Position numbers and translations under genes: made by a program. The notes beneath the pieces were generated by a model. It ran no database searches. It had not been told where the DNA came from and worked only from the letters and a program-made list of their open reading frames with translations. From Agrococcus jejuensis (lineage in GTDB: Bacteria > Actinomycetota > Actinomycetes > Actinomycetales > Microbacteriaceae), in assembly GCF_007679035.1 (NCBI RefSeq), contig NZ_VEFR01000002.1, positions 475,245-539,244 on the forward strand: 64,000 bases of DNA, written 5' to 3'. Shown in pieces: positions 48,974 through 57,680 of this stretch; the first letter of the stretch is position 1; each line of letters begins with the position of its first letter.

Positions 48974-50616
48974 GCTGCGTCCCCCTCCGTCGCGCGCTGC
49001 GCTTGCTGCTGCTGCTCGGCCTGGCGATTCGTGCCGGCATCCTGCGGGCTCTGATCCTGCGGATGCTCGTGGCCGGCGATGATCGAGATGGGTCGCGTCA
49101 TCGGCTCGCCCGATCCGCCGAACTCCGCCTCGACGTCGTCGAGCGGCGCCGGCTCGCGCGGGTCGCCCAGCACCCAGGTGTCCTTCGACCCGCCGCCCTG
49201 CGACGAGTTCACGACGAGCTGGCCCTCGGGCAGCGCCACGCGGGTGAGGCCGCCGGGCAGCACCCACACGTCGTGGCCGTCGTGCACCGCGAAGGGGCGC
49301 AGGTCGACGTGGCGCGGACGCATGCCGTCCTCGACGAGCGTCGGGATGGTCGACAGCTGCACGACGGGCTGCGCGATCCATCCGCGCGGGTCGGCGATGA
49401 GCCGCTGGCGCAGCTCGTCGAGCTGCTCCTCGGTCGCATCCGGACCCACGACGAGCCCCTTGCCGCCCGAGCCGTCGACGGGCTTCACGACGAGCTCGTG
49501 CAGTCGGCCGAGCACCTCGTCGAGCGCGCCCTCGTCCTCGAGCCGCCACGTGTCGACGTTCTTGAGGATCGGCTCCTCGTTGAGGTAGTAGCGGATGAGG
49601 TCGGGCACGTACGTGTAGACGAGCTTGTCGTCGGCGATGCCGTTGCCGACGGCGTTGGCGATCGTGACGTTGCCGAGGCGCGCCGCGAGCATGAGGCCCG
49701 GGCTGCCGAGCATGGAGTCGGGTCGGAACTGCAGCGGGTCGAGGAAGTCGTCGTCGACGCGGCGGTAGATGACGTCGACGCGCTGCGGCCCCTCGGTCGT
49801 GCGCATGTAGACGCGGCCGCCGCTCGTGAAGAGGTCGCGCCCCTCGACGAGCTCGACGCCCATGAGCCGAGCGAGCAGCGTGTGCTCGAAGTACGCGGAG
49901 TTGTAGACGCCGGGGGTGAGCACGACGACCGTCGGGTCGTCGACGCCCGCCGGCGCGCTCAGGCGCAGCGCCTGCAGCAGCTTGTCGGGGTAGTCGCCCA
50001 CGGGGCGCACGCGCATCGACGAGAACATCTCGGGCAGCGTCTGCGCGATCACGCGACGGTTCGAGATCACGTACGAGACGCCCGAGGGCACGCGCACGTT
50101 GTCCTCGAGCACGCGCCACTCGCCGTCCTGGTCGCGGATGAGGTCGATGCCCGACACGTGGATGCGCACGCCGTTCGCGCCCACGACGCCGGCCGCCTGG
50201 CGGTGGAAGTGCGTCGACGACGAGATGAGCGCCGCGGGGATGATGCCGTCCTCGACGGCGCGCTGCGGGCCGTACATGTCGGCGAGGAACGCCTCGAGCG
50301 CGAGCACGCGCTGCCTCACGCCCGACTCGACGTGCGCCCAGTCCTCGCTCGTGATCACGCGCGGCACCGCATCCAACGGGAACGGCCGCTCCTCGCCCGC
50401 GAAGTCGAACGTCACGCCCTGCGCCAGGTACGAGCGCGCGAGCGCGTCGGCCCTCCCTCGCAGCTCGGCCTGCGTCATCTCGCTCAGCGACGCGTGCACG
50501 TCGCGGTAGGGCGCGCGGGGGGTGCCGGATGCGTCGAACATCTCGTCCCACGGCGTGCCTTGGCGCTTCGGCGGATTCGCGAAGGGCTTGTCGTAGTCCT
50601 CGAACAGGTCGCCCAT
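48967..50616 (-). CDS. Circularly permuted ATP-grasp type 2 protein (DUF404/DUF407 family)
   Basis: 549 aa. Recognisable blocks are GVTFDFAGEERPFPLDAVPRVI and GIDLIRDQDGEWRVLEDNVRVPSGVSYV, the latter with the E-x-N Mg-binding residues; then ANAVGNGIADDKLVYTYVPDLIRYYLNEEPIL and HELVVKPVDGSGGKGLVVGP, holding the ATP-binding Lys. The last ~50 residues are low-complexity Gln/Asp-rich. The family is predicted to ligate amino acids to a carboxylate; operon with alpha-E and transglutaminase is standard. Start ATG 50616 opens the cassette. No precursor peptide or proteasome-type protease gene follows here. Confidence 0.87.
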   Translation of the reverse strand: MGDLFEDYDKPFANPPKRQGTPWDEMFDASGTPRAPYRDVHASLSEMTQAELRGRADALARSYLAQGVTFDFAGEERPFPLDAVPRVITSEDWAHVESGVRQRVLALEAFLADMYGPQRAVEDGIIPAALISSSTHFHRQAAGVVGANGVRIHVSGIDLIRDQDGEWRVLEDNVRVPSGVSYVISNRRVIAQTLPEMFSSMRVRPVGDYPDKLLQALRLSAPAGVDDPTVVVLTPGVYNSAYFEHTLLARLMGVELVEGRDLFTSGGRVYMRTTEGPQRVDVIYRRVDDDFLDPLQFRPDSMLGSPGLMLAARLGNVTIANAVGNGIADDKLVYTYVPDLIRYYLNEEPILKNVDTWRLEDEGALDEVLGRLHELVVKPVDGSGGKGLVVGPDATEEQLDELRQRLIADPRGWIAQPVVQLSTIPTLVEDGMRPRHVDLRPFAVHDGHDVWVLPGGLTRVALPEGQLVVNSSQGGGSKDTWVLGDPREPAPLDDVEAEFGGSGEPMTRPISIIAGHEHPQDQSPQDAGTNRQAEQQQQAQRATEGDAAC

Positions 50617-50784
50617 GTCGCGATCCTACGGGCGCGCGTGTTTCCGACTCGTGACGGTGCGACGGCGCCGCGCATTTGCTATCCGCGCGCGGGGCGTCGG
50701 GAGCGCGTGGGGATGCGCCCGGCGACCGCGAGGAGATCGCGAGGATCGGCCCGTCGTCGCGCGCGAGCGCGCAGGCTCGTCGGC

Positions 50785-50925
50785 ATGCACTCGACATCGG
50801 AGCCCGTCGAACGGACCGACGACCCCTCGCCCGACGCATCCTTCACCGTGCTCATCCCCGCGACCGGGAGCCGCATCCGCATCCGACGCCTCGGCACGCA
50901 GCTGCGCATGCAGGCCGCACGATGA
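50785..50925 (+). CDS. 46-aa small protein coupled to the downstream gene
   Basis: MHSTSEPVERTDDPSPDASF continues to a basic tail (RIRIRRLGTQLRMQAAR). Its TGA overlaps the next ATG (ATGA), which supports translation, but its ribosome site is weak. Acidic front half and arginine-rich rear half; no family recognised. Confidence 0.5.
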   Translation: MHSTSEPVERTDDPSPDASFTVLIPATGSRIRIRRLGTQLRMQAAR

Positions 50926-51452
50926 CGCTCACCGACCAGCTGCCGAGCCTGCGCCGCACGCTGCCCGATCCCCTCGCGATCGACGCGTGGCCGGAGGAGA
51001 CGCGGGCGCGCGTCGACGACGTGCTCGTCGGCGGGCTCTCGCTGCGCGCCGTCGCCGCCGTCACCGGCACACCGTGCGTGCATGCGGGCGCCGCCGTGCT
51101 GCCGGGCACGGGCGGCGTGCCCTGTGCAGATGCGACGACCGCGGTGGTCGTGACGATGGTCGTCGCGAGCGTGCCGCACGGCGCGGGCACGGGCGTGGTG
51201 CTCGACGTCGACCCCGGCACGACCGGGCTCGTCTGGCACGAGGCGCGACTGCTCGGCCGCGCGTCGACCGCGCGCCGGATCCCGCAGCCGATCGTGCGCG
51301 AGGGCCGCGTGCTCGCCGTGCCGCGGCTCGCGGCCGACCTGCACCCCGGCGACCTGCTCGCGATCCCCTGCCCTGGACGCGTGCACGTGCGCCACGGCGT
51401 GCTCGAGCGCGCCGATCGCGAGCGCGAGACGTGGCTCACCGCCCTGCGATGA
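50922..51452 (+). CDS. Hypothetical protein (176 aa)
   Basis: Beta-rich protein with a hydrophobic central segment (TTAVVVTMVVASVPHGAGTGVVLDV) and PRLAADLHPGDLLAIPCPGRVHVRHGVLERADRE near the end. Coupled by ATGA to the 46-aa ORF. I do not recognise the family. It is divergent from the ATP-grasp cassette, with about 170 bp between, so they may share a control region, though no clear promoter motif was seen. GLSLRAVAAVTGTP could be a helix-turn-helix-like fragment, but the remaining residues do not support a DNA-binding call. Confidence 0.55.
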   Translation: MTLTDQLPSLRRTLPDPLAIDAWPEETRARVDDVLVGGLSLRAVAAVTGTPCVHAGAAVLPGTGGVPCADATTAVVVTMVVASVPHGAGTGVVLDVDPGTTGLVWHEARLLGRASTARRIPQPIVREGRVLAVPRLAADLHPGDLLAIPCPGRVHVRHGVLERADRERETWLTALR

Positions 51453-51531
51453 GCCATCGAACCTGCACGTGAGCGCCTGCTGGAGTGCATCCTGCACCTG
51501 AGGCCTCCCTCATGTGCGGATTCGATGCGCG

Positions 51532-52398
51532 TCAGCCCAGGTGCGCCTCGACGCCGAACCGCTCGCCCGCTGTCAGGGTCACGTCGGTCACGCGCACGCC
51601 CGCCGGCAGCTGCGCGGCGAGGTCGATGGGCTGCTTCGTGCGCTCCTCGACCTTGCCGCGCACGGCGGCGAGCAGCCCGGCGACGATGACGTTCGACGAC
51701 GTGATGCGCAGGTCCTCGACGTGCACCTGCAGGGCGTCGTCGATGCGCAGCGTCGCGGTGGCGCTCGCCGGGGCTCCGAGGAAGCCCTTCTTGATGCGGG
51801 CCGTGCCCTCGGCACGCACGGTGCGCGGACCCTCCGACGTCAGCTGCACGTCGAGGTCCGCGAGCGTGACCCCCTGCTCGGCGAGCGCTGCCTCGGCGAC
51901 GCGGCGCACCGCATCCACCGTCTCGGCCTGCGGCGCCTCGATGCGCACGTGCCCGCGCACGGGGCTCGCGGGGTCCTGCCCGGCGGCGTCGATGCCGACG
52001 GTGCCGTCTGCGACGACCTCGACCCAGCGGATCGCGATGCCCTCGAGCGTGATGCCGACGTCGACGGGCACGCCCTCGACGTGCATCGGATGCGCGCGCA
52101 CCGTCAGCGAGCGCAGCTGCCCGCGATCCGTCTCGCGCACCTCGGCGTCGCGCGTCGGCACGAGGTCGGAGGCACCCGAGTCGTCGCCGAAGAGGCCGTC
52201 GAACGACAGCCCCGTCGCGTCGAGGTCGAGGGTCACGTCGGCACCCTCGACCTCGGCGGACGCGTGCGAGAACGCCGCCTCGACCTGCAGCCGCAGCCGC
52301 TCGGGGGCGTCGGCGAGTGCTGCCGTGCGCATGCGCGCCAGCAGGTCGGCGCCCGTGGTGGGACGCGGGGCGGGGCCGAGGTTCAGGTGCTCGCTCAT
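51532..52398 (-). CDS. LmeA/DUF2993-like phospholipid-binding domain protein
   Basis: 288 aa. Repeating beta-strand pattern (ADVTLDLDATGLSFDGLFG, VPVDVGITLEGIAIRWVEV, VHVEDLRITSSNVIVAGLLAAVRGKVEERTKQPIDLAAQLPAGVRVTDVTLTAGERFGVEAHL) resembles the DUF2993/LmeA family of actinobacterial envelope lipid-binding proteins. Unlike mycobacterial LmeA, no signal peptide is visible, so it may be cytoplasmic or the peripheral inner-leaflet type. ATG 52398. A single gene, next to wrbA on the same strand 40 bp away. Confidence 0.65.
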   Translation of the reverse strand: MSEHLNLGPAPRPTTGADLLARMRTAALADAPERLRLQVEAAFSHASAEVEGADVTLDLDATGLSFDGLFGDDSGASDLVPTRDAEVRETDRGQLRSLTVRAHPMHVEGVPVDVGITLEGIAIRWVEVVADGTVGIDAAGQDPASPVRGHVRIEAPQAETVDAVRRVAEAALAEQGVTLADLDVQLTSEGPRTVRAEGTARIKKGFLGAPASATATLRIDDALQVHVEDLRITSSNVIVAGLLAAVRGKVEERTKQPIDLAAQLPAGVRVTDVTLTAGERFGVEAHLG

Positions 52399-52438
52399 CC
52401 TCGCCAGGCTATGGGCTCCGGCCGCGTCCCCGCTCGGC

Positions 52439-53038
52439 TCAGTCGACCAGGCGCGCGCCGATCTCCGCGAGCCGCCGCCCCTGGTAGCGGGCTGCGGCGA
52501 GCACCTCGGCGCTCGGCGGCGCCCCGTCGGCGCCCGTCGCGTGGCCCGTGCCGTAGGGGTTGCCGCCTGCCGCGTACAGCAGGTCGTCGGTGTAGCCGGG
52601 CGGCACGATCACGCAGCCCCAGTGGTAGAAGACGTTGTTGAGCGCGAGGATCGTCGACTCGATGCCGCCGTGCGCGTTCATCGCGCTCGTCCAGCTCGTC
52701 ACGGCCTTGCCCGCCATCACGCCCTCGCCCCACTGCTTCGACGCGGAGTCGATGAACTGCTTCAGCTGCGCCGCCGGCAGCCCGAAGCGCGTCGGCGTGC
52801 CGAAGGCGTAGGCGTCGGCCCACTCGAGGTCGGCCAGCGTGGCCTCCTCGACGCTCGGCGCGACCTCGTCGACGTGGCGTCGCCACTGCGGGTTCGAGTC
52901 GATCGCCGCATCGGGCGCGAGCTCGGCGACGCGGCGGATGCGGACCTCGGCGCCCGCCTCCTCGGCGCCGGCTGCGACCGCCTCGGCGAGGGCGTGGTTC
53001 GTGCCGGTGGACGAGTAGTAGATGACGGCGACCTTCAT
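52439..53038 (-). CDS. wrbA: NAD(P)H:quinone oxidoreductase, WrbA family
   Basis: 199 aa. Flavodoxin-like FMN-binding protein with VIYYSSTGTNHALAEAVAAGAEEAGAEVRI at the N-terminus (FMN phosphate loop SSTGTNH), ADAYAFGTPTRFGLPAAQLKQFIDSA and GMESTILALNN-type regions (GGIESTILALNNVFYHWG), and a YAAGGNPYGTGHATG loop, all WrbA hallmarks. Reduces quinones with NAD(P)H by two-electron transfer, protecting from redox cycling. Cytoplasmic tetramer in known cases. ATG 53038 behind GGGAGC. Possibly in an operon with the LmeA-like gene downstream. Confidence 0.9.
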   Translation of the reverse strand: MKVAVIYYSSTGTNHALAEAVAAGAEEAGAEVRIRRVAELAPDAAIDSNPQWRRHVDEVAPSVEEATLADLEWADAYAFGTPTRFGLPAAQLKQFIDSASKQWGEGVMAGKAVTSWTSAMNAHGGIESTILALNNVFYHWGCVIVPPGYTDDLLYAAGGNPYGTGHATGADGAPPSAEVLAAARYQGRRLAEIGARLVD

Positions 53039-53120
53039 GGGACGCTCCCTTCGTAGCGACCCCCAGGGTGCGCAGACGCGCGGCGTCGCGTCGACGCCTT
53101 GCGCGCGCCGCCGGGGCGCG

Positions 53121-53540
53121 TCAGGGTGCCGGGTGCGGCGCGAACGGCCAGTCGTCGGGATAGGCGTGCGGCACGGCGATCACCTGCACGTCGTCCTCGT
53201 AGGTGATGCGCCCCGGCGTCGCCGTGCGCACCTCCATCCACGCCACGCCATGCCGGTCGAGCAGCGCGAGGTAGGGCTCGCACAGGAGCAGCAGGTGCAG
53301 GGCGGACGCGCGGAACCACGCGCGGGCGCCCGGATGCAGCACGGGGTCGTAGCAGTCGGGCGCGACGGTCGTCGGGTCGACGTACGCGGCGGTGGCGCGC
53401 ACGTTCGCCTCGCGCAGCCATGCGACGTCGTCGTGCGACAGCATGCCGGCGTCGCGCAGGCCGTTCGCGAGCGCGAAGACGCCAGGATGGCGCCCGTGCC
53501 GGTTGGGCGCCGCGCTCTGGAAGCGCACGAGACCCGTCAT
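53121..53540 (-). CDS. Conserved hypothetical actinobacterial protein (139 aa)
   Basis: The start ATG 53540 is divergent from the IMPase-like gene 48 bp away. Sequence features: MTGLVRFQSAAPNRHGRHPG, a helix GLRDAGMLSHDDVAWLREANVRATAAYVDP, HPGARAWFRASALHLL, and a terminal FAPHPAP. I recall similar unnamed actinobacterial proteins but no described function, so this is called hypothetical. No membrane segment or signal. It sits upstream of wrbA on the same strand (82 bp gap), and might be co-transcribed. Confidence 0.65.
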   Translation of the reverse strand: MTGLVRFQSAAPNRHGRHPGVFALANGLRDAGMLSHDDVAWLREANVRATAAYVDPTTVAPDCYDPVLHPGARAWFRASALHLLLLCEPYLALLDRHGVAWMEVRTATPGRITYEDDVQVIAVPHAYPDDWPFAPHPAP

Positions 53541-53588
53541 GGCGTGATCGTACGGGCGCGGCGCCCGACGCCCTCCTAGGCTGGCGGG

Positions 53589-54347
53589 GTGACCGACGCA
53601 TCCCTGGCCGTCCGCCTCGTGACCGACGCGGGAGCTCTCGCAGCCCGCATGCGCGCCGAGGGGCTCGAGACCGAGTTCAAGACGTCGATCTCGGACGTCG
53701 TCACGGCGGCCGACCGAGCCGCCGAGGAGCTCGTGGGAGCGGCGCTCGCGGCCGAGCGTCCCGACGACGGCGTGCTCGGCGAGGAGGGAGCGGCCGCCGA
53801 GGGCACGACCGGGCGCCGCTGGGTCATCGACCCCGTCGACGGCACCTACAACTTCCTCTCCGGCCTCGCGTACTGGTGCAGCGCCCTCGCGCTCGACGAC
53901 GCCGACGGCGTGGTCGTGGGCGCCGTGCACCAGCCCGTCACGGGCGAGACGTGGGTCGGTGGCCGCGACCTGCCGACCACGTTGGACGGCACGCCCGTGG
54001 CACCCCTCGTCGATCGCCCGCTCGCCGAGGTGAGCCTCGCCACCTACGTGCACCCGACGACGCTCGACGACCCCGACGTCGCGGAGCCGTGGCACGCGAT
54101 CGTCGCCGGCGCAGCCACGCTGCGCGTGCTCGGGTCGGGCTCGTGCGACCTCGCGGGCGTCGCCGGCGGGCGCGTGGGCGTGTGGGCGCAGCACTCGACG
54201 GCCGAGTGGGACTGGCTGCCGGGCAAGGCGCTCGTCGACGCGGCCGGGGGCCGCACCGAGGTCGTCGAGCACCGCGGCCACCGCTGGCACGTCGCCGGCA
54301 ACCGCCAGGCGGTCGGCGAGCTGCTCGCCCTGCTGCTCGCGAGCTGA
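53589..54347 (+). CDS. Inositol monophosphatase-family phosphatase
   Basis: 252 aa from GTG 53589. The metal-site motifs are present: ISDVVTAADRAAEELV, GEEGAA, WVIDPVDGTYNFLSGLAYWCSALAL (WVIDPIDGT motif) and the C-terminal STAEWDWLPGKALVDAAGG. The family hydrolyses sugar phosphates (myo-inositol-1-phosphate, fructose-1,6-bisphosphate, histidinol phosphate, or PAP). Beside a methyltransferase and not with inositol or histidine genes, its substrate is open. Start is GTG because GGCGGGGTG is the only site and no ATG lies upstream in frame. Confidence 0.87.
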   Translation: MTDASLAVRLVTDAGALAARMRAEGLETEFKTSISDVVTAADRAAEELVGAALAAERPDDGVLGEEGAAAEGTTGRRWVIDPVDGTYNFLSGLAYWCSALALDDADGVVVGAVHQPVTGETWVGGRDLPTTLDGTPVAPLVDRPLAEVSLATYVHPTTLDDPDVAEPWHAIVAGAATLRVLGSGSCDLAGVAGGRVGVWAQHSTAEWDWLPGKALVDAAGGRTEVVEHRGHRWHVAGNRQAVGELLALLLAS

Positions 54348-54349
54348 CG

Positions 54350-54976
54350 ATGCCCGAGGCCGCCGCGTACGACGCCGTCGCCGACGCGTACGACCGACTG
54401 CTGCCGGGCCTCGACGCCGAGCACCCGCGCGACCTCGCGATGCTCGAGGCGTTCGCGGATGCCGCGGCGGAGGAGGGCGGATCCGTCGTCGACGTCGGCT
54501 GCGGCACCGGCCGCGTCGCGCGCTGGCTCGGCGCCCGCGGCCTGCCGGTGCTCGGCATCGATCCGTCGCCGGCGATGCTCGCCATCGCTCGCGCCGCGCA
54601 GCCCGACGCCGACTTCGCGGTCGGCACCGCCACCGCGATCCCCGCGCCCACGGCATCCGCCGCGGAGGTGCTCGCCTGGTACTCGCTCATCCACGTGCCG
54701 CCGGCAGAGCTCGACGCCGCCGCGGCCGAGCTCGCGCGCATCGTGCATCCCGGCGGCGTCGTGCTGGTCGCGGCCCAGTCGGGCGAGGGGATGCGCACGA
54801 TCGCCGGCGCGTACGGCACGGACGCGACGCTGACGGCGTGGGCGTACGACGCCGCCGCGCTCGCCGCGGCGCTGGAGGGCGCGGGCCTCGACGTGGAGGC
54901 CACGCTCGACCGCGAGCCCGAGGGTCGCGAGCGCATGCCGCAGGCGGCCGTGCTGGCGCGACGCCGACTGCGCTGA
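54350..54976 (+). CDS. Class I SAM-dependent methyltransferase
   Basis: 208 aa, two bases after the preceding stop. SAM motif I VVDVGCGTGRVARWLGA, motif II-like LGIDPSPAMLAIARA, and post I regions follow in order; the middle (YSLIHVPPAELDAAAAELARIVHPGGVVLV) matches motifs III and IV. The substrate is a small molecule in most of these. Ends at TGA 54974-54976, directly followed by a gene remnant, see the fumarylacetoacetate-hydrolase-like fragment. It is in an operon with the IMPase-like gene. Confidence 0.85.
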   Translation: MPEAAAYDAVADAYDRLLPGLDAEHPRDLAMLEAFADAAAEEGGSVVDVGCGTGRVARWLGARGLPVLGIDPSPAMLAIARAAQPDADFAVGTATAIPAPTASAAEVLAWYSLIHVPPAELDAAAAELARIVHPGGVVLVAAQSGEGMRTIAGAYGTDATLTAWAYDAAALAAALEGAGLDVEATLDREPEGRERMPQAAVLARRRLR

Positions 54977-54977
54977 C

Positions 54978-55110
54978 ATCGGCGGCGGCACGGCGACGAA
55001 GGTCGCCCTGTCGGGCCGGTTCCCGTACCTGCGTGCGGGCGACATGATGGAGATCGGCATCGAAGGCCTCGGCGAGCAGCGCCAGCGCCTCGTCGACGCC
55101 GTCGTCCGAC
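54978..55110 (+). pseudogene. C-terminal remnant of a fumarylacetoacetate-hydrolase-family gene
   Basis: In one frame the stretch reads IGGGTATKVALSGRFPYLRA then [19 protein letters not shown], matching the C-terminus of FAH-fold hydrolases (pattern ...FPYLRPGDVVELEIDGLGRQRQ...). No start codon or N-terminal domain is present: the frame fuses in directly after the methyltransferase stop, and the normal stop is missing. The fragment overlaps the ribosome site of the FMN oxidase. The most likely history is deletion of an FAH-oxidase pair's upstream part; the call is by pattern only. Confidence 0.5.
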
Positions 55111-55125
55111 CCCAGGAGGAGCCCG

Positions 55126-56349
55126 ATGGCCCGCCAGTCCCCGCTCGCCACCATCGCGTCGATGGTCGACCTGTCGATGCTCACGAACCCCGCCCGGACG
55201 CGCCTGTCGAAAGCGTCGAACATCTGGGACCTGCGGCGCATCGCGAAGGCCCGCACCCCGAAGGGGCCGTTCGACTACACCGACGGCGCCGCCGAGGACG
55301 AGATCGGCATCGCCCGCGCCCGCCAGGCGTTCCAGGACATCGAGCTGCACCCCACGGTGCTCGAGGACGTCACCAAGGTCTCGACCGGCTGGGACGTGCT
55401 CGGCAAGCGCTCCGCGCATCCGTTCGCGATCGCACCCACGGGCTTCACCCGCCTCATGCACACCGCCGGCGAGACCGCAGGCTCCCGCGCGGCCGCCGCA
55501 TACGGCATCCCCTTCACCCTCTCCACCCTCGGCACCACGTCGATCGAGGACACCCGCGCCGCATCCCCCAACGGGCGCCTGTGGATGCAGCTCTACATGA
55601 TGAAGGACCGCTCGCGCTCGATCGAGCTCGTCCACCGCGCGAAGGCCGCCGGCTACGACGCCCTCCACATCACCGTCGACACCCCCGTCGCCGGCGCCCG
55701 CCACCGCGACAAGCGCAACGGCATGGCCTTCCCGCCCAAGCTCACCCCCACGGCGATGCTCGACGCCGCCCCCAAGGTCGACTGGTGGTGGTCGTTCCTC
55801 ACCGGCGCACCCATCGAGTTCGCCGCGATCTCCGAATGGGACGGCACCGTCGCCGAGCTGCTCGACACCATGTTCGACCCCTCCGTCGACTACGACGCCC
55901 TCGCCGAGGTCCGCGCCGCGTGGGATGGGCCGATCGTCGTCAAGGGCGTCCAGTCCCTCGCCGACGCCAAGCGCCTCGCCGACCTCGGCGTCGACGCCAT
56001 CACCCTCTCCAACCACGGCGGCCGCCAGCTCGACCGCGCCCCCGTTCCCTTCCTCCTGCTTCCGGAGGTCGCGAAGGAGGTCGGCGGCGACCTCGAGGTC
56101 CACCTCGACACCGGCATCATGTCCGGCACCGACATCGTCGCCGCCATCGCCCTCGGCGCCCGCTCCACCATGATCGGCCGCGCCTACCTCTACGGCCTCA
56201 TGGCCGGCGGACAGGCCGGCGTCAACCGCGCCCTCGCCATCCTCACCGACGAGATCGCCCGCACCATGCGCCTCCTCGGCGTCGGCACCCTCGAGGAGCT
56301 CGGCCCCCAGCACGTCACCCAGCTCGAACGCCTCGTGCCGCGGCGGTAG
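55126..56349 (+). CDS. FMN-dependent alpha-hydroxy acid oxidase/dehydrogenase (LldD-like)
   Basis: 407 aa. Family motifs: [21 protein letters not shown], the active-site Tyr region [74 protein letters not shown] (catalytic His and Arg, SNHGGRQLD) and [38 protein letters not shown] for FMN phosphate binding. It oxidises L-lactate or another L-2-hydroxyacid. AGGAGG precedes ATG 55126. Its upstream neighbour is the FAH remnant, suggesting that an aromatic or hydroxyacid degradation pair once existed. Third-codon use favours C more than the flanking genes, worth noting as possible local transfer. Confidence 0.9.
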   Translation: MARQSPLATIASMVDLSMLTNPARTRLSKASNIWDLRRIAKARTPKGPFDYTDGAAEDEIGIARARQAFQDIELHPTVLEDVTKVSTGWDVLGKRSAHPFAIAPTGFTRLMHTAGETAGSRAAAAYGIPFTLSTLGTTSIEDTRAASPNGRLWMQLYMMKDRSRSIELVHRAKAAGYDALHITVDTPVAGARHRDKRNGMAFPPKLTPTAMLDAAPKVDWWWSFLTGAPIEFAAISEWDGTVAELLDTMFDPSVDYDALAEVRAAWDGPIVVKGVQSLADAKRLADLGVDAITLSNHGGRQLDRAPVPFLLLPEVAKEVGGDLEVHLDTGIMSGTDIVAAIALGARSTMIGRAYLYGLMAGGQAGVNRALAILTDEIARTMRLLGVGTLEELGPQHVTQLERLVPRR

Positions 56350-56350
56350 G

Positions 56351-56815
56351 AGCGGCGGTCGCGTGGTCTCGTGACGCGTGCTCGCTGCGCTCGCGCGCTC
56401 CTCGACCAGCTGGTGGGGAGCCGCCGTCCTTCCAGCTGGTCGAGGAGGCCCCGAGCCGCAGGCGAGGAGCCGTCACGAGACCTCGCGACGTGCTCGCTCG
56501 GCGCGACCATGCGCATGCCTGTCAGGAGCAGCGGTCGCGTGATCTCGTGACGCGTGCTCGCCCTTCGGGCTCGCGCGCTCCTCGACCAGCTGCAGGGGAG
56601 CCGCCCCTCCCGCCCGATCCTCGCCGCCCACGGTTCGGGGACACCGTCCTTCCAGCTGGTCGAGGAGGCCCCGAGCGCAGCGAGGAGCCGTCACGAGACC
56701 ACGCGACATGCCCGCTCGGCGCGACCATGCGCATGCCTGTCAGGAGCAGCGGTCGCGTGATCTCGTGACGAGTGCTCGCCCAGGGGCTCGCGCGCTCCTC
56801 GACCAGCTTCGGGGA
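56351..56815. repeat. Cluster of TCGAGGAG-type inverted repeats
   Basis: Contains three right-hand segments (GTCTCGTGACG...GCGCTCCTCGACCAGCTG at 56367-, GATCTCGTGACG at 56542- and GATCTCGTGACG at 56760-) and two left-hand segments (CAGCTGGTCGAGGAGGCC...GAGCCGTCACGAGACC at 56429- and 56654-). The loop CGACCATGCGCATGCCTGTCAGGAGCAGCGG recurs twice. It fills the 540-bp region after the FMN oxidase. Same family as 31950, 36572 and 57778. Confidence 0.85.
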
Positions 56816-56841
56816 GGGGCGAAGGCGGCGTGCGCACGCAG

Positions 56842-56873
56842 GAGGGCCCGCGACCGGATGGTCGCGGGCCCTC
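56842..56873 (-). terminator. Hairpin terminator after the PepSY-like gene
   Basis: Perfect 13-base arms GAGGGCCCGCGAC (56842-56854) and complement (56861-56873) with a 6-nt loop; outer bases GCGCACG and CGTGCGC extend the stem. 18 nt past the stop of the minus-strand gene. Confidence 0.75.
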
Positions 56874-56891
56874 GTGCGCGGGATGCGTGGA

Positions 56892-57680
56892 TCAGTCGTC
56901 GACCGACACGACCGCCAGGTCCTCGGCGAGCTCGACGTCGACGTCCTGGTCGCCACCGAGGTCGACCTGCACCTCGAACGCGTGGCTGTCGCCATCCTCG
57001 GTCTCGATCGACTGGACCGTGCCGCCACCTGCGGCGGCGATCGCGGCATCCACGATGTCCGAGACGCGCGACGTGTCGATGAGTCGATCGCTCGAGCGGT
57101 CGTCGTCGTCCTGCTGCACGAGCGCCTCGCGGCCGTCGGCGTAGACACGCACCTCGACCTCGGTGCCGTCGGCGAGACGCACGTCGACCTTCCAGCCATC
57201 GCGCTCGATCTCGACCTGCGTCGCGCCCTCGCCACCGGCGGCGGCGATCGCCGTCTCGATCGCGTCGACGTACGACGACGCCGAGGCGAGCTGGTCGGGG
57301 TTCGTGGGCGCCATGGTGCTCGAGCCGCCGTCGTCGGATCCGCCGCCGTTGCCGTCGTCGGAGCCCTGCGTGGGCGAGCCCGACGTCATGGGGGCCGTGA
57401 CGCCCGGCTGCGTCTGGGGCTGGTCGTCGTCGAGCGCGTCGGCGACCGACAGGCCGATGCCCGCGACGGCGAGCACCGCGACGGCGGCACCGGCACCGAT
57501 GAGCACTGGCTTGAGGATGCCGCGGCCGCGCCTCGGCGACGCGTCGGCGCCTGCGGGGTTCGCGATGGGCTGCTGCGTGGTGGTCGCCTGGGCGTCGGTG
57601 GGCTGGGCCACCGGGTGCTGCGGCGTGGGGTCGTTCGTGCCGACCGGCTGCTGCGGGTCGCGGGGCGTCTGCTCGTTCAT
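56892..57680 (-). CDS. Membrane-anchored PepSY-like domain protein
   Basis: 262 aa. A Pro/Gln/Thr-rich N-terminal cytoplasmic region (~55 residues) leads to a single transmembrane helix (GILKPVLIGAGAAVAVLAVAGIGLSVADAL) and an extracytoplasmic part with a Gly/Ser/Asp linker. The remaining ~140 residues hold two tandem PepSY-like repeats (ASSYVDAIETAIAAAGGEGATQVEIERDGWKVDVRLADGTEVEVRVYADGREALVQ and VSDIVDAAIAAAGGGTVQSIETEDGDSHAFEVQVDLGGDQDVDVELAEDLAVVSV). PepSY domains inhibit peptidases or sense. ATG 57680 preferred to GTG 57689. Adjacent to and probably regulated by the two-component system; this is a common arrangement. Confidence 0.78.
   Translation of the reverse strand: MNEQTPRDPQQPVGTNDPTPQHPVAQPTDAQATTTQQPIANPAGADASPRRGRGILKPVLIGAGAAVAVLAVAGIGLSVADALDDDQPQTQPGVTAPMTSGSPTQGSDDGNGGGSDDGGSSTMAPTNPDQLASASSYVDAIETAIAAAGGEGATQVEIERDGWKVDVRLADGTEVEVRVYADGREALVQQDDDDRSSDRLIDTSRVSDIVDAAIAAAGGGTVQSIETEDGDSHAFEVQVDLGGDQDVDVELAEDLAVVSVDD

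Noticed and set aside
52880..52910. tRNA-like GGTTCGAGTC motif
   Set aside because: Lies inside wrbA with no acceptor or anticodon stems around it.
53121..54656. Long minus-strand frame over the IMPase-like and methyltransferase genes
   Set aside because: Only the portion from ATG 53540 downstream is gene-like; the upstream extension is antisense shadow.
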